Below, piece by piece: positions 54,821 to 62,651 of a DNA stretch of 64,000 nucleotides. The notes beneath the pieces were generated by a model, which worked only from the letters and a program-made list of their open reading frames with translations, was not told the origin of the DNA and did no database searches. Source of the DNA: an uncultured Bacteroidales bacterium (lineage in GTDB: Bacteria > Bacteroidota > Bacteroidia > Bacteroidales > FEN-979); NCBI GenBank assembly GCA_903959905.1, contig CAJBYO010000085.1, forward strand, positions 1 through 64,000, given 5' to 3'. The translations under genes were made by a program, and so were the position numbers. Positions within the stretch are counted from its first letter, which is position 1. Every line of letters begins with the position of its first letter.

Positions 54821-55651
54821 TTATTTTTCGGTTGCCATCTGACGTGCAAATATTACGTGATTCACACTTAAACGTTTTCTCAGTCGCCATAGTCCAAACA
54901 GTAATAACATGAACAGGCACCAACCCCCGATTCCTAATAACAGGAAAGGGAATGTTGACCGGGTTGCCTGGCCTTTTACCATTGTTTGAGAAATATTTTT
55001 CAGATAAGCGGCGAGGTCGTATATTTCCTGGTCATTCAGCGGATGTGCTGCATAGGTATTGGTCATGGCCGGAAAAGGAGGTGACTGCAACATGGCTTTG
55101 ATACCTTGTCCTTTTAACATGAAGTACGACAGATTCAAACTTTTTGCCAGGCTACCACCAACCCCGGCAACATCGTGAACCGAATGACAGGTGATGCAGG
55201 AAGAACCAGCATTTTTAAGAGGCAGATTTCCTAAAAAAAGTGCTTTGCCACGCATGACATTTTCAACAGAAGCTGCATTTAAGAATGTGTCAGCCGCAGC
55301 AGATTGTGCCGAACCTCCTTTAGAATCGATGAAGTTGATAATCGCGGACACTTCATTTTCACTTCCAATAAAGGGTGGCATCAGCAGATTATTGTATTCC
55401 TTTCCAATAGCGACTGCGGCAGGATTACCACTTTTAATCAGACCAGCCGAATTCTTTATAAACTTCGTCAGCCAAACCTTATCTGCTTTTTTGGTAACCC
55501 CTGCCAGGTCTGGACCAACCAACCGCCCTCCTCCAATGGAATGGCAGGGAGAACAGGTTCGTTTAAACAGATCAGCACCATCCTGAGACGATGCATAAAA
55601 AGTAAGCAGACAGAATACAATCGTCATCGAAACCCTTTGCATAAAAACCAT
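54821..55651 (-). CDS. Diheme cytochrome c heading the nar operon
   Basis: This 276-residue exported protein has two CXXCH heme sites, Cys33-Cys36-His37 (CSPCH) and Cys152-Cys155-His156 (CITCH), followed by a C-terminal membrane helix (FPFLLLGIGGWCLFMLLLFG) and a basic tail. It lies 24 bases upstream of narG. Thermus nar operons also begin with a diheme cytochrome (NarC), so a role in electron transfer to or assembly of the reductase is likely. Proteobacterial narGHJI operons lack it. Confidence 0.9.
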   Translation of the reverse strand: MVFMQRVSMTIVFCLLTFYASSQDGADLFKRTCSPCHSIGGGRLVGPDLAGVTKKADKVWLTKFIKNSAGLIKSGNPAAVAIGKEYNNLLMPPFIGSENEVSAIINFIDSKGGSAQSAAADTFLNAASVENVMRGKALFLGNLPLKNAGSSCITCHSVHDVAGVGGSLAKSLNLSYFMLKGQGIKAMLQSPPFPAMTNTYAAHPLNDQEIYDLAAYLKNISQTMVKGQATRSTFPFLLLGIGGWCLFMLLLFGLWRLRKRLSVNHVIFARQMATEK

Positions 55652-55683
55652 ATTTTGCGGATTTTAAACCAAGTTAGTGATTG

Positions 55684-55691
55684 CAAACATA
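55684..55691 (-). promoter_or_regulatory. Candidate -7 promoter element of the nar operon
   Basis: On the minus strand this reads TATGTTTG, matching TAnnTTTG, about 33 bases upstream of the cytochrome c start. The -33 element is weak. The spacing suits a short leader for cytochrome c and the nar genes. Confidence 0.45.
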
Positions 55692-55821
55692 AATATAATT
55701 TCCACATCTCTGTAATCAGGTATTTAAATATCTATTTATTTGTTTTGATTATAAATAGTGATGTGGGATTTTGTATTTTCAGGTTCAAATAAAACTAAAA
55801 GAACAAGCCTTCCAACTTATG

Positions 55822-55838
55822 TTTGTATCAAATACAAA
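55822..55838. promoter_or_regulatory. Palindrome TTTGTAT-CAA-ATACAAA
   Basis: Perfect 7-bp arms with a 3-base centre lie about 170 bases upstream of the cytochrome c start. It could be a distant activator site for the nar operon or a site for a lost neighbouring gene. It does not match the FNR consensus TTGAT-N4-ATCAA. Confidence 0.35.
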
Positions 55839-56946
55839 GCTATTATCAGAAAATTTAGTCATTTCATTTCCCTAAAAACGAGTTGCTTCTTGTGTGAAAG
55901 TAGCCATTGCTTTATAAGCAGCTTCTAAAAAGGAACAGTCGCTAAAAAACCAAGTATTTACGAGCTTCTTTAAGTTCTTATACTTATATCATTCGCACGT
56001 CGTTGTGGGGTTAGTGAATATGAATCTGAGCCTTTGTAAGATGGATCTGTCATTTATACTGAAAACAATTTCTGCCAGATTGCTAAAAGGAAGGTGGAAC
56101 CCTCCAGGATTTATTGACCCTGGAAGAATGGTCCAGGAAGACGGCAAATATTATCAACCCAGAATCCCAATGTGATTCTAGGTAAAAATATATCCGTTTG
56201 ATGAGCTTTTTTTAGATTCGAAATTTAACATTGGCTTTTCCTTTAAATAATCCGCTTTATCCGGCACACATGGCAACAAGGGTTGGCGTATTTCTCGCAA
56301 CTTTGGACTGAAACCCATGATCTGGCTTGGCTCATATGCAAGAATGAAAACCTCGGGGATATTGAACTTAAGGGAGAAGTTTACACACTTGATGCTACCA
56401 GGTACGCAGTTGTATACCAGAAGAGGCAAAAGAGGTATTCAAAGAAAATGTTTGGCGGCAGAACTCGTGACAACCTTTAAAATGGGACAGCAGATCTCTG
56501 AAAAACTTGCAGTAACTGTTATGATTGTATTCTATTACTAAAATCTTAATGGACTTGAAAAACCCTTCTAACCTTATCAGCATGATATCAGAGCGACAAA
56601 GTCTGATTACTTTTATCAAACAGACAATGCCAATGTCTGATAATATTGCACAACTTATTGCAGGCAATTTTGAACCAGTATCCTTTTTGAAAAATGACTT
56701 TTTATTAAAAGAAGGAACTATACTTTATTGAAAAACTCTATACAGAAATGCCAAGGTATTATGTAGAAGAAGGTAAAATATCAAGACAATTGACCAAAAC
56801 AGATTTTGAAGAGTGCGACCGTCATCCTTTGCCAGACGTACCGGTACATTTTCAACAATCTGATCCTTCTCTCATAATTTGTTTGATAAAGTTTGGGTGA
56901 TCACCGTTTGAGCGAAGTCGTCGGCCTATAATCTTCCAGATCACAA
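55839..56946. other. Degraded region between nar operon and thioredoxin-like gene
   Basis: About 1.1 kb contains no intact recognisable gene. A 51-codon frame at 56020-56175 (+) encodes SARLLKGRWNPPGFIDPG and then a short tail; I do not recognise it. Frames around 56283-56541 are short and unconvincing. A truncated Crp/Fnr-type sequence lies at 56549-56731, and a following frame to about 56900 carries EKLYTEMPRYYVEEG, of unknown origin. The region looks like decayed genes. Confidence 0.5.
56549..56731 (+). pseudogene. Truncated Crp/Fnr-family regulator (N-terminal fragment)
   Basis: Sixty codons from ATG encode an N-terminus typical of Bacteroidota Crp/Fnr-like regulators: SLITFIKQTMPMSDNIAQLI followed by FLKNDFLLKEGTI, the first strand of a cyclic-nucleotide-binding fold. 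The frame then stops and neither the rest of the sensor domain nor the helix-turn-helix is found downstream. It is probably a deletion remnant. Confidence 0.6.
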
Positions 56947-57462
56947 TTATTTCACGACAAACCCTGCCAATGCTTTTTCAAGTTCATCCCCGTGCAGGTT
57001 TTTCATCAGGATGATTCCGTCACGGTCGATCAGCACGTTGTAGGGAAGCGCCTTGATACTGTAGGTTTTCGCCACCGGTGACTTCCAAAATTTCAAGTCA
57101 CTGACCTGAATCCATGTGATCTTTTCCCGCGCGATAACCTCTTCCCACGAGGATTGCCTTGAGTCAAGCGAAACACCAAAAATTTCAAACCCGGTTCCGC
57201 AGGTAAATTCTTTCTGGTTGTATTTTTTGTACAACTTAGCCAGTTTGGGCTGTTCCTCGAGGCAAGGTGAGCACCAGGTCGCCCAAAAGTCAATCAATAC
57301 CAGTTTCCCTTTCAGCGAGGACAAAGCTACACTGTCGCCCTTCTGGTTTTTCAGTACGATTTCAGGCGACTTGTTCCCGATTTCCAGCCCTGTTACCTGC
57401 GCTTTCAGTGTAATGACGTTTAAACAAAAGAAAATGAGTGAAAAGTATAACCCGGTTTTCAT
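56947..57462 (-). CDS. TlpA/ResA-like thiol-disulfide oxidoreductase
   Basis: This 171-residue exported protein has a signal peptide ending LKAQ, a thioredoxin fold of the AhpC/TSA-Redoxin type and the active site WCSPC (Cys64, Cys67). Such proteins keep periplasmic cysteines reduced, for example during cytochrome c maturation, which would suit the cytochrome c encoded upstream. The last segment (MKNLHGDELEKALAGF) is typical of Bacteroidota TlpA-like proteins. Confidence 0.88.
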   Translation of the reverse strand: MKTGLYFSLIFFCLNVITLKAQVTGLEIGNKSPEIVLKNQKGDSVALSSLKGKLVLIDFWATWCSPCLEEQPKLAKLYKKYNQKEFTCGTGFEIFGVSLDSRQSSWEEVIAREKITWIQVSDLKFWKSPVAKTYSIKALPYNVLIDRDGIILMKNLHGDELEKALAGFVVK

Positions 57463-57480
57463 GGAATACGCGTTTATCAG

Positions 57481-57930
57481 TTAATAATTTACCGGGTAGT
57501 CTTTGTCAATCCAGTCCACTTTGATGTTTTGCGTCAGGTTTAGGAGCTTATGATTCTTGAATCCCATCTTGTTCAGCAGCTCAAAAGCAGGCCGTATATT
57601 CGGGCAATTGCCGAATGGGCAGCATCCGCAATAGATAACAATATTCGCCTCTTTGGGAAGTTTTGCGACATTGTTTTTCAGTTTTTCCAGGTTGGCTTTG
57701 TCGCGGGTGGAGCCGATATCAATGGACTCTTTGATGACCGCTTGTGGTCCGATACTGTAAATCACCGGGTGCGGTATCTTCTGGTTGTTCAGCGTTTTTG
57801 CCAGGTCTGCCGGGCTCAATAGCTGCGATGCCGACCAGGGCTCGCCGGCACTGGACGAAGGGGATGCTACAAAGGCGGTCATGATGGTCGCCATAAGGAT
57901 CATCAGTATTACAGGGGCTTTAAATTTCAT
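57481..57930 (-). CDS. Exported rhodanese-like protein
   Basis: This 149-residue protein has a signal peptide (to about residue 28) and a rhodanese-like fold. The active-site loop is unusual: YCGCCPFGNCPN, with Cys101, Cys103, Cys104 and Cys109 instead of the single Cys of a classic rhodanese. It precedes the TlpA-like gene by 18 bases, so the two are probably one unit working on periplasmic thiols or sulfane sulfur. Confidence 0.82.
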   Translation of the reverse strand: MKFKAPVILMILMATIMTAFVASPSSSAGEPWSASQLLSPADLAKTLNNQKIPHPVIYSIGPQAVIKESIDIGSTRDKANLEKLKNNVAKLPKEANIVIYCGCCPFGNCPNIRPAFELLNKMGFKNHKLLNLTQNIKVDWIDKDYPVNY

Positions 57931-58065
57931 GATGTCAGGAGGGTTTTGCTAGTTTATTTCATGTTTCCAAAACAGCATTCCCGTGCTGTTACATTATGGC
58001 AGCAAAAATACGCATATATCACGATACCTTGCCGGAAAATTTCTGCCGGATACGACCTCCACAAT

Positions 58066-58209
58066 TCAAACACAGGCAATAGTGGTCGGTCCCGTTGCAG
58101 GTCCCGAAGTTGTCACTTTTCCGCCTTTGCCTGATCCTAATTTTCCGGTTTTAAATCCATGCATGACCTGTTCAATTTTGTCGTGCGCTTTTTTAGAATA
58201 TTTAGCCAT
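58066..58209 (-). CDS. Small DUF6496-like protein (47 aa)
   Basis: A 47-residue basic protein begins MAKYSKKAHDKIEQVMHGFK and continues LGSGKGGKVT. The start matches the small DUF6496-type proteins of bacteria, which usually continue with a segment like SRKQAIAIGLSEAR. Here that tail is replaced by TSGPATGPTTIACV, so the gene may have a new or damaged C-terminus. It starts 2 bases after the NDH-2 stop. Confidence 0.6.
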   Translation of the reverse strand: MAKYSKKAHDKIEQVMHGFKTGKLGSGKGGKVTTSGPATGPTTIACV

Positions 58210-58211
58210 CA

Positions 58212-59531
58212 TTACTTTATGATGAATGCATCCCCTCTTTTCTCCTTTTGCTTTACCGGTGGTTCGTCGCTTGTCGATTTACCGATCTGCGTAATAATCC
58301 TGAAGGAGTATTCATAGGTAAAGTAACTGAACATCCACTCCATCAGGATGATGATGCGGTTTCTGAACCCGATCAGCCTGACAAGGTGGATGAACATCCA
58401 CAGAAACCATGCAAAGAAGCCGGAGAACTTTCCGAATGGAAGCTCTGCCACAGCTTTGTTCCGCCCGATGGTGGCCAATACTCCCAGGTCGGTATAGGTG
58501 AATTTTTTCATGCCTTTCCCGGCAAGGTGAAGTTTCAGGTTACCAGCCAGTCGTTTCCCCTGCTGGATTGCCGGCATGGCAAGCAAGGGATGGCCTTTGG
58601 GATAGGCCGGGGTAACCATTGCAGCCACATCTCCTATTGAGAATATATTTTCATAGCCCTTAACCTGGTTAAAATCATTGACCAAGTACCTGTTGTTGTT
58701 GACAGAATCCGTGTTGATTCCTGGAATTATGGCGCCTTTTACACCGGCAGTCCAGATAAATGCAGAGGACCGCAGAATCGTCCCATCCGAGAAGGCAACA
58801 TTCAATCCGTCGTAATTGTTTACGCGGGTATTGAGCCAGATTTTGACTCCCATGTGCGTGAGGTACTTGTATGCTTTAGAAGATGAATTTTCCGACATCA
58901 TGGGAAGGATTCTTTCTGCAGCCTCCACCAGGTGAATATTCATCAGGCCCGGATCCAGTTCGGGATAGTCGCCAGCCACAATGTGGGTTTTAAATTCGGC
59001 CAGTGCCCCGGCAATTTCAATGCCTGTTGAACCACCGCCGATGATCACAAAATTCAGGAGGATCTTCTTTTCATCGGATTGCATGCGTGTAACGGCCATT
59101 TCAAACTCACGCAAAAGGAGGCTGCGGATATTCAGTGCATCCATTACATTTTTCAGGGAGAGGCTGTTTTGGGCAAGTTGCTCATTATTGAAGAAATTAC
59201 TCACTGAACCGGTGGCAATCACCAGGTAATCATAACAGATATCGCCGATATTGCTACTGATTTTCCGCTCTTCAGGATCAATGCCGGTAACTTCGGCCAT
59301 CCGGAACCTGAAGTTTTTCTGACCCTTAAATATTCGGCGAAACGGCGCTGTGATTGAAACATCAGACAACCCGCAAGTGGCAACCTGGTACAGCAGCGGC
59401 TGAAAGGTATGGTGGTTGTTTTTATCGATCAGGATAATATCAAACGGGGAATCACACAGTTTTTTAATCAGCTCAATTCCCCCGAACCCTCCGCCAATAA
59501 TGACAAGTACAGGTTTTTTTTTCTGGCTCAT
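58212..59531 (-). CDS. ndh: Type II NADH dehydrogenase (NDH-2)
   Basis: This 439-residue flavoprotein has an N-terminal FAD motif (VIIGGGFGGIEL) and a second Rossmann motif for NADH (IIGGGSTGIEIAG). ILPMMSE and FSIGDVAAM are typical of NDH-2. The C-terminal part has hydrophobic and amphipathic helices (FFAWFLWMFIHLVRLIGF) for membrane binding. It oxidises NADH and reduces menaquinone without pumping protons. Its start codon overlaps the stop of the upstream hydrolase remnant (ATGA). Confidence 0.92.
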   Translation of the reverse strand: MSQKKKPVLVIIGGGFGGIELIKKLCDSPFDIILIDKNNHHTFQPLLYQVATCGLSDVSITAPFRRIFKGQKNFRFRMAEVTGIDPEERKISSNIGDICYDYLVIATGSVSNFFNNEQLAQNSLSLKNVMDALNIRSLLLREFEMAVTRMQSDEKKILLNFVIIGGGSTGIEIAGALAEFKTHIVAGDYPELDPGLMNIHLVEAAERILPMMSENSSSKAYKYLTHMGVKIWLNTRVNNYDGLNVAFSDGTILRSSAFIWTAGVKGAIIPGINTDSVNNNRYLVNDFNQVKGYENIFSIGDVAAMVTPAYPKGHPLLAMPAIQQGKRLAGNLKLHLAGKGMKKFTYTDLGVLATIGRNKAVAELPFGKFSGFFAWFLWMFIHLVRLIGFRNRIIILMEWMFSYFTYEYSFRIITQIGKSTSDEPPVKQKEKRGDAFIIK

Positions 59532-59887
59532 TTTTCTGCAAATTTGACCAGCGCAGCATTGACTTTTGCTGTTTCCTCCAGGAACATGCGGTGGCCGCTG
59601 TTTTCAAATGGAATGAGCTCCGCATCGCTGATTCCGGCTTTCATCTGTTCAGCAAGGTTAAAAGAGCAGATTTTGTCCTTTTTGCCATGCATGATGAGCA
59701 TTGGGATCAAGTCCTTTCTCAGGTCCGTATCGCGTAACGCCATTAAACAATTTGCTGTTGCATAATGGATGAGCACGACCGGCCTCCCCTTGCCTGCGTC
59801 CGTAATATGGAGATGCACATTGGGTTCGACTTTTATATCCTCTTGGCGGGTCGGTCCTGCCTTTATTATATCCTGTGATTTTTTCAT
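59528..59887 (-). pseudogene. Alpha/beta hydrolase with a large in-frame internal deletion
   Basis: About 119 codons join the first strand of an alpha/beta hydrolase (VHLHITDAGKGRPVVLIH, which should continue GWPLS and then GxSMGG) directly to the C-terminal part (YATANCLMALRDTDLRKDL, LIMHGKKDKICSF, PFENSGHRMF). The nucleophile elbow and about 150 residues are missing, so the catalytic Ser is absent; the late Asp and His segments remain. The frame is still open and couples to ndh by an ATGA overlap, which may be why it is retained. Confidence 0.8.
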
Positions 59888-59959
59888 TGTTCTCAATTTG
59901 AATTTCAGTTCTCGTGCAAAGTTACTGGCTTCAACAGATAAATCAACTAACTTCGTCCG

Positions 59960-60586
59960 ATGAAATATTTCATCCTCGCGATTTTATGGATCTCCTATTG
60001 TGCGCTGCACAGTGCCATGATCACGCCAAAATTCACCGGCTTTCTCCAGAAGCACCTGGGTGGTTTCTATAAATATTACAGGTTGTTTTACAACAGTGTT
60101 GCCCTGGTTTTACTCGTTCCGGTTGTTTTGTACACACATTCTCTCAGTCAAACGCCCTTCTTTTCCTGGGATGGTTACCTGTACCCTGTTCAATTGCTGA
60201 TGCAGGCTATCGGTTTGTTTTTCCTGTATGCAGGCGCAAGGCAATATGATATGTCGACTTTCCTGGGGTTGAGGCAGATAAACCAATCAAGGAGCTACAA
60301 ACTCATCAACGCCAGCGGAAAACTGAACGCCAGTGGAATATTCGGTGTGGTGCGGCACCCGTTCTATGCAGCCATATTTCCACTGATCTGGTCTGCCAAC
60401 CTGGATGTGACGTTTCTGATTGTCAACTGCATTCTGAGCATCTATGTGATCATCGGGACAATATTGGAGGAGCGAAAGCTTGTTTCAGAGTTCGGAGATG
60501 AATACCGCAATTACCAGGGAAGAGTTTCCATGCTGTTTCCCATGAAGTGGATCAGGGAAAAGTTGTATCCCCGCAAAGAATACTGA
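59960..60586 (+). CDS. ICMT/PEMT-like membrane methyltransferase or NnrU-related protein
   Basis: This 208-residue membrane protein has four to five helices and the C-terminal signature of isoprenylcysteine carboxyl methyltransferase-like proteins: GVVRHPFYAAIFPLIW and LEERKLVSEFGDEYRNYQ. NnrU-type proteins of denitrifiers share this fold. It is divergent from the hydrolase-ndh operon with a 72-base gap. The substrate is unknown. Confidence 0.82.
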   Translation: MKYFILAILWISYCALHSAMITPKFTGFLQKHLGGFYKYYRLFYNSVALVLLVPVVLYTHSLSQTPFFSWDGYLYPVQLLMQAIGLFFLYAGARQYDMSTFLGLRQINQSRSYKLINASGKLNASGIFGVVRHPFYAAIFPLIWSANLDVTFLIVNCILSIYVIIGTILEERKLVSEFGDEYRNYQGRVSMLFPMKWIREKLYPRKEY

Positions 60587-60599
60587 CAAGGGGTTGACT

Positions 60600-60770
60600 C
60601 TATTTCAAATTATTTGGCTTAATGAGATCCAATAAATTTCCGTATAAATCTTCAAATACTGCAACTGTTCCATAAATCTCAACGGAAAGCTCGCGAACAA
60701 TGGTAATTCCATGGTCTAAAAGATTTTGATGATCACTTTGAAAGTTATCAGTGTTAAGATATTGTGCTGC
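60600..60770 (-). pseudogene. VOC (glyoxalase/dioxygenase) family C-terminal remnant
   Basis: On the minus strand the sequence encodes DHQNLLDHGITIVRELSVEI, then YGTVAVFEDLYGNLLDLIKP and a stop. This is the last third of a glyoxalase/bleomycin-resistance-type VOC domain. The first two thirds are absent, and unrelated sequence including a palindromic element follows. It is a truncated pseudogene. Confidence 0.6.
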
Positions 60771-60825
60771 AGGCACCCGATATGGGTAGTATCTCAGGGT
60801 TGTGTTGCGCTATCTCAGTTCTGTT

Positions 60826-60927
60826 AACCACAAAGGCGACAAAGGTTGCATAAAGGCACACGAAGGATGAATGATAAGGGTTATTCCTTCGTGCGCCTTC
60901 GTGACGTCCTTCTGCTCCTTTGTGGTT
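60826..60927. repeat. 102-bp palindromic intergenic element
   Basis: The outer arms AACCACAAAGG and CCTTTGTGGTT are perfect inverted copies. An inner pair, GGCACACGAAGGA and TCCTTCGTGCGCC, has one mismatch. The whole can fold into a long hairpin. It looks like a miniature mobile or palindromic repeat, inserted between the VOC remnant and the thioredoxin promoter. Confidence 0.7.
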
Positions 60928-60969
60928 CATTTTTAAATCGTTTAAATATCACTATTCGAATTTATTTAT

Positions 60970-60977
60970 TACCTTTG
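60970..60977 (+). promoter_or_regulatory. Candidate -7 promoter element of the thioredoxin gene
   Basis: TACCTTTG matches TAnnTTTG and is followed by CCGCC, a context commonly seen at Bacteroidota transcription starts. It lies 22 bases before the thioredoxin start. Confidence 0.55.
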
Positions 60978-60998
60978 CCGCCATAAAAACAATGAAAT

Positions 60999-61424
60999 AT
61001 GTGGACTGCAATAATTATTATTGGCGTGCTGGCCGTCCTGATCGGCCTGCTTTTCCTGAACGCCAGGAAACAGATGAATAACCTGAAGGATGTAAAGGAC
61101 AGTGAGAAAGTCAAAGTCTTCACCGATCTGAACTTTCAGAGTAAAATCAAAACCGGAACGGTGCTGGTTGATTTCTGGGCTGCCTGGTGTGTTCCCTGCA
61201 AAATGATGGTACCCGTGCTGAATGAAGTGGCTGAAAGTGCAAACGGGAAATATACCATTGCCAAAGTCAATGTTGACGAACAAAAAGCCACTGCGGCAAA
61301 ATTCGGGATCAGGAGCATTCCTACCATGATCCTGTTTCAGAATGGCAGGGAGGTTAAGCGTATTACAGGCGTAAAAACGAAGGATTATATACTGAAAGAG
61401 CTGGACCGCAGGATGAATTTATGA
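60999..61424 (+). CDS. Membrane-anchored thioredoxin
   Basis: This 141-residue protein has an N-terminal hydrophobic helix (about residues 3-20) and a thioredoxin domain with WCVPC (Cys64, Cys67) and the cis-Pro segment RSIPTMI. An N-terminal anchor is unusual for TrxA. The domain is expected on the periplasmic side, though the short positively charged stretch after the helix (NARKQ) could instead favour the cytosol. Confidence 0.9.
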   Translation: MWTAIIIIGVLAVLIGLLFLNARKQMNNLKDVKDSEKVKVFTDLNFQSKIKTGTVLVDFWAAWCVPCKMMVPVLNEVAESANGKYTIAKVNVDEQKATAAKFGIRSIPTMILFQNGREVKRITGVKTKDYILKELDRRMNL

Positions 61425-61429
61425 GTTGT

Positions 61430-61471
61430 TAGTCAAATAAAAGTTGACTTTACCGATTGCTTTTGACTAAT
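61430..61471. terminator. Hairpin between convergent thioredoxin and GH26-like genes
   Basis: TTAGTCAAA and TTTGACTAA form a 9-bp stem with a 24-base loop in the 49-base gap between the two stops. The position suits a shared terminator, but the loop is large and no T-run is clear. Confidence 0.4.
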
Positions 61472-61473
61472 AT

Positions 61474-62643
61474 TCATTTTGGGTATTTCAGTGAATCGGG
61501 CCAGTTGCGAATATTCCGTGAAATCGTCAACATTGATTTATTGTCATTCAGAATAGTCCAGTTGACCGTTTGTTCGGTGGTTGTATTATCAACAGAATAA
61601 TGAAAGAACATCAGCGCTTTAACTGCAGGGTACTCCTTGGGGATGCTTTTAAATGCCTGGTCAAACCAGGTAGTTCTGTCCCCTCCTACTTCAAGGCATC
61701 CAAACTCAGTTATCATGATTGGTTTGCCAAACTTTGCCAACTCGGGGTAGTGGGCACCAAACATTTCTCTGAAGGTCCACCATTTCGACCAAATAGCAAC
61801 TGTTCCATAATTTAATATGTTGACACCCACCCAGTCTACATAATCATCTCCCGGATAAAATTCATTAAACCAACCATAGGAAGGGTGGGGCGACCAAATC
61901 CAAAGAATGTTTTTGGCCCCGATAGAAGTAAAAATATGGCGAATATGCTGCCAGGCTGCCACATAATCTTTTGCTGAATTATTCTGGGGCCCCCACGGGT
62001 AACGATAAGGGTCATTCATTTCATGTCCGAACCGGATAAAGATGGTGTGCTCCATATTCTTTGCCTTTGTTGCCCATTCTTTAATATATGAATCATATTT
62101 CCCCCGGGCAATATCAGCCATTCCCCCTTTATCCCTGAGCTCCGGCTTTTTCAAATTCGGAAATTTCTCAGCATCAAAGTCGGTCAGCCACGGTTCCCAT
62201 GTAATGACCGGCACTGAGCCAAGGGTATAAATTGCCCGTACCTGTTTCTCCGGAAATTCCTGCTCGGGCTTGCTGCCCCAGGCGGCATAGATGTGAATCA
62301 ATAGAAAGTTTGTATTCAACGATTTCTCCAGCTTAAATATATTGTCGAAGGAGACAGCGGATTGATTGTCGTATACCCCAAGTAATATGGGCCTGGATTT
62401 ACTGAACAATGAAGGATAAGTATGATAATTCTGAAACCATGCAAGCTGGTCTTTCCGGTTGTCGCCACGTTTTTCCAGGATCAGCGTATTTTCCAAATCG
62501 GATACAGCATTGCCGGCTATACCCAGAAGGTTATCCAGCGGGCCTTTAGACCTTGCCCCCAGCGTTGTTAATATCAACACGATGACGATGCCTCCCAGGA
62601 GTGCAAGCATGACAAATAAGAATCGATTCGTTCGCTTAACCAT
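61474..62643 (-). CDS. GH26-like beta-glycanase, membrane anchored
   Basis: This 389-residue protein has an N-terminal hydrophobic anchor (FLFVMLALLGGIVIVLILTT) and a (beta/alpha)8 glycoside hydrolase domain. The acid/base Glu lies in FIRFGHEMND and the nucleophile Glu in IMITEFGC, as in GH26 beta-mannanases and related endoglucanases. It ends 9 bases from the glycosyltransferase, which lies upstream on the same strand, so it may trim or release the polysaccharide made by that enzyme. Confidence 0.82.
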   Translation of the reverse strand: MVKRTNRFLFVMLALLGGIVIVLILTTLGARSKGPLDNLLGIAGNAVSDLENTLILEKRGDNRKDQLAWFQNYHTYPSLFSKSRPILLGVYDNQSAVSFDNIFKLEKSLNTNFLLIHIYAAWGSKPEQEFPEKQVRAIYTLGSVPVITWEPWLTDFDAEKFPNLKKPELRDKGGMADIARGKYDSYIKEWATKAKNMEHTIFIRFGHEMNDPYRYPWGPQNNSAKDYVAAWQHIRHIFTSIGAKNILWIWSPHPSYGWFNEFYPGDDYVDWVGVNILNYGTVAIWSKWWTFREMFGAHYPELAKFGKPIMITEFGCLEVGGDRTTWFDQAFKSIPKEYPAVKALMFFHYSVDNTTTEQTVNWTILNDNKSMLTISRNIRNWPDSLKYPK

Positions 62644-62651
62644 TTTTTTAT

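Noticed and set aside
57983..58222. A 79-codon + strand frame opposite the small DUF6496-like gene
   Set aside because: The minus-strand frame matches a known small-protein pattern and fits the ndh operon, so this frame is its shadow.
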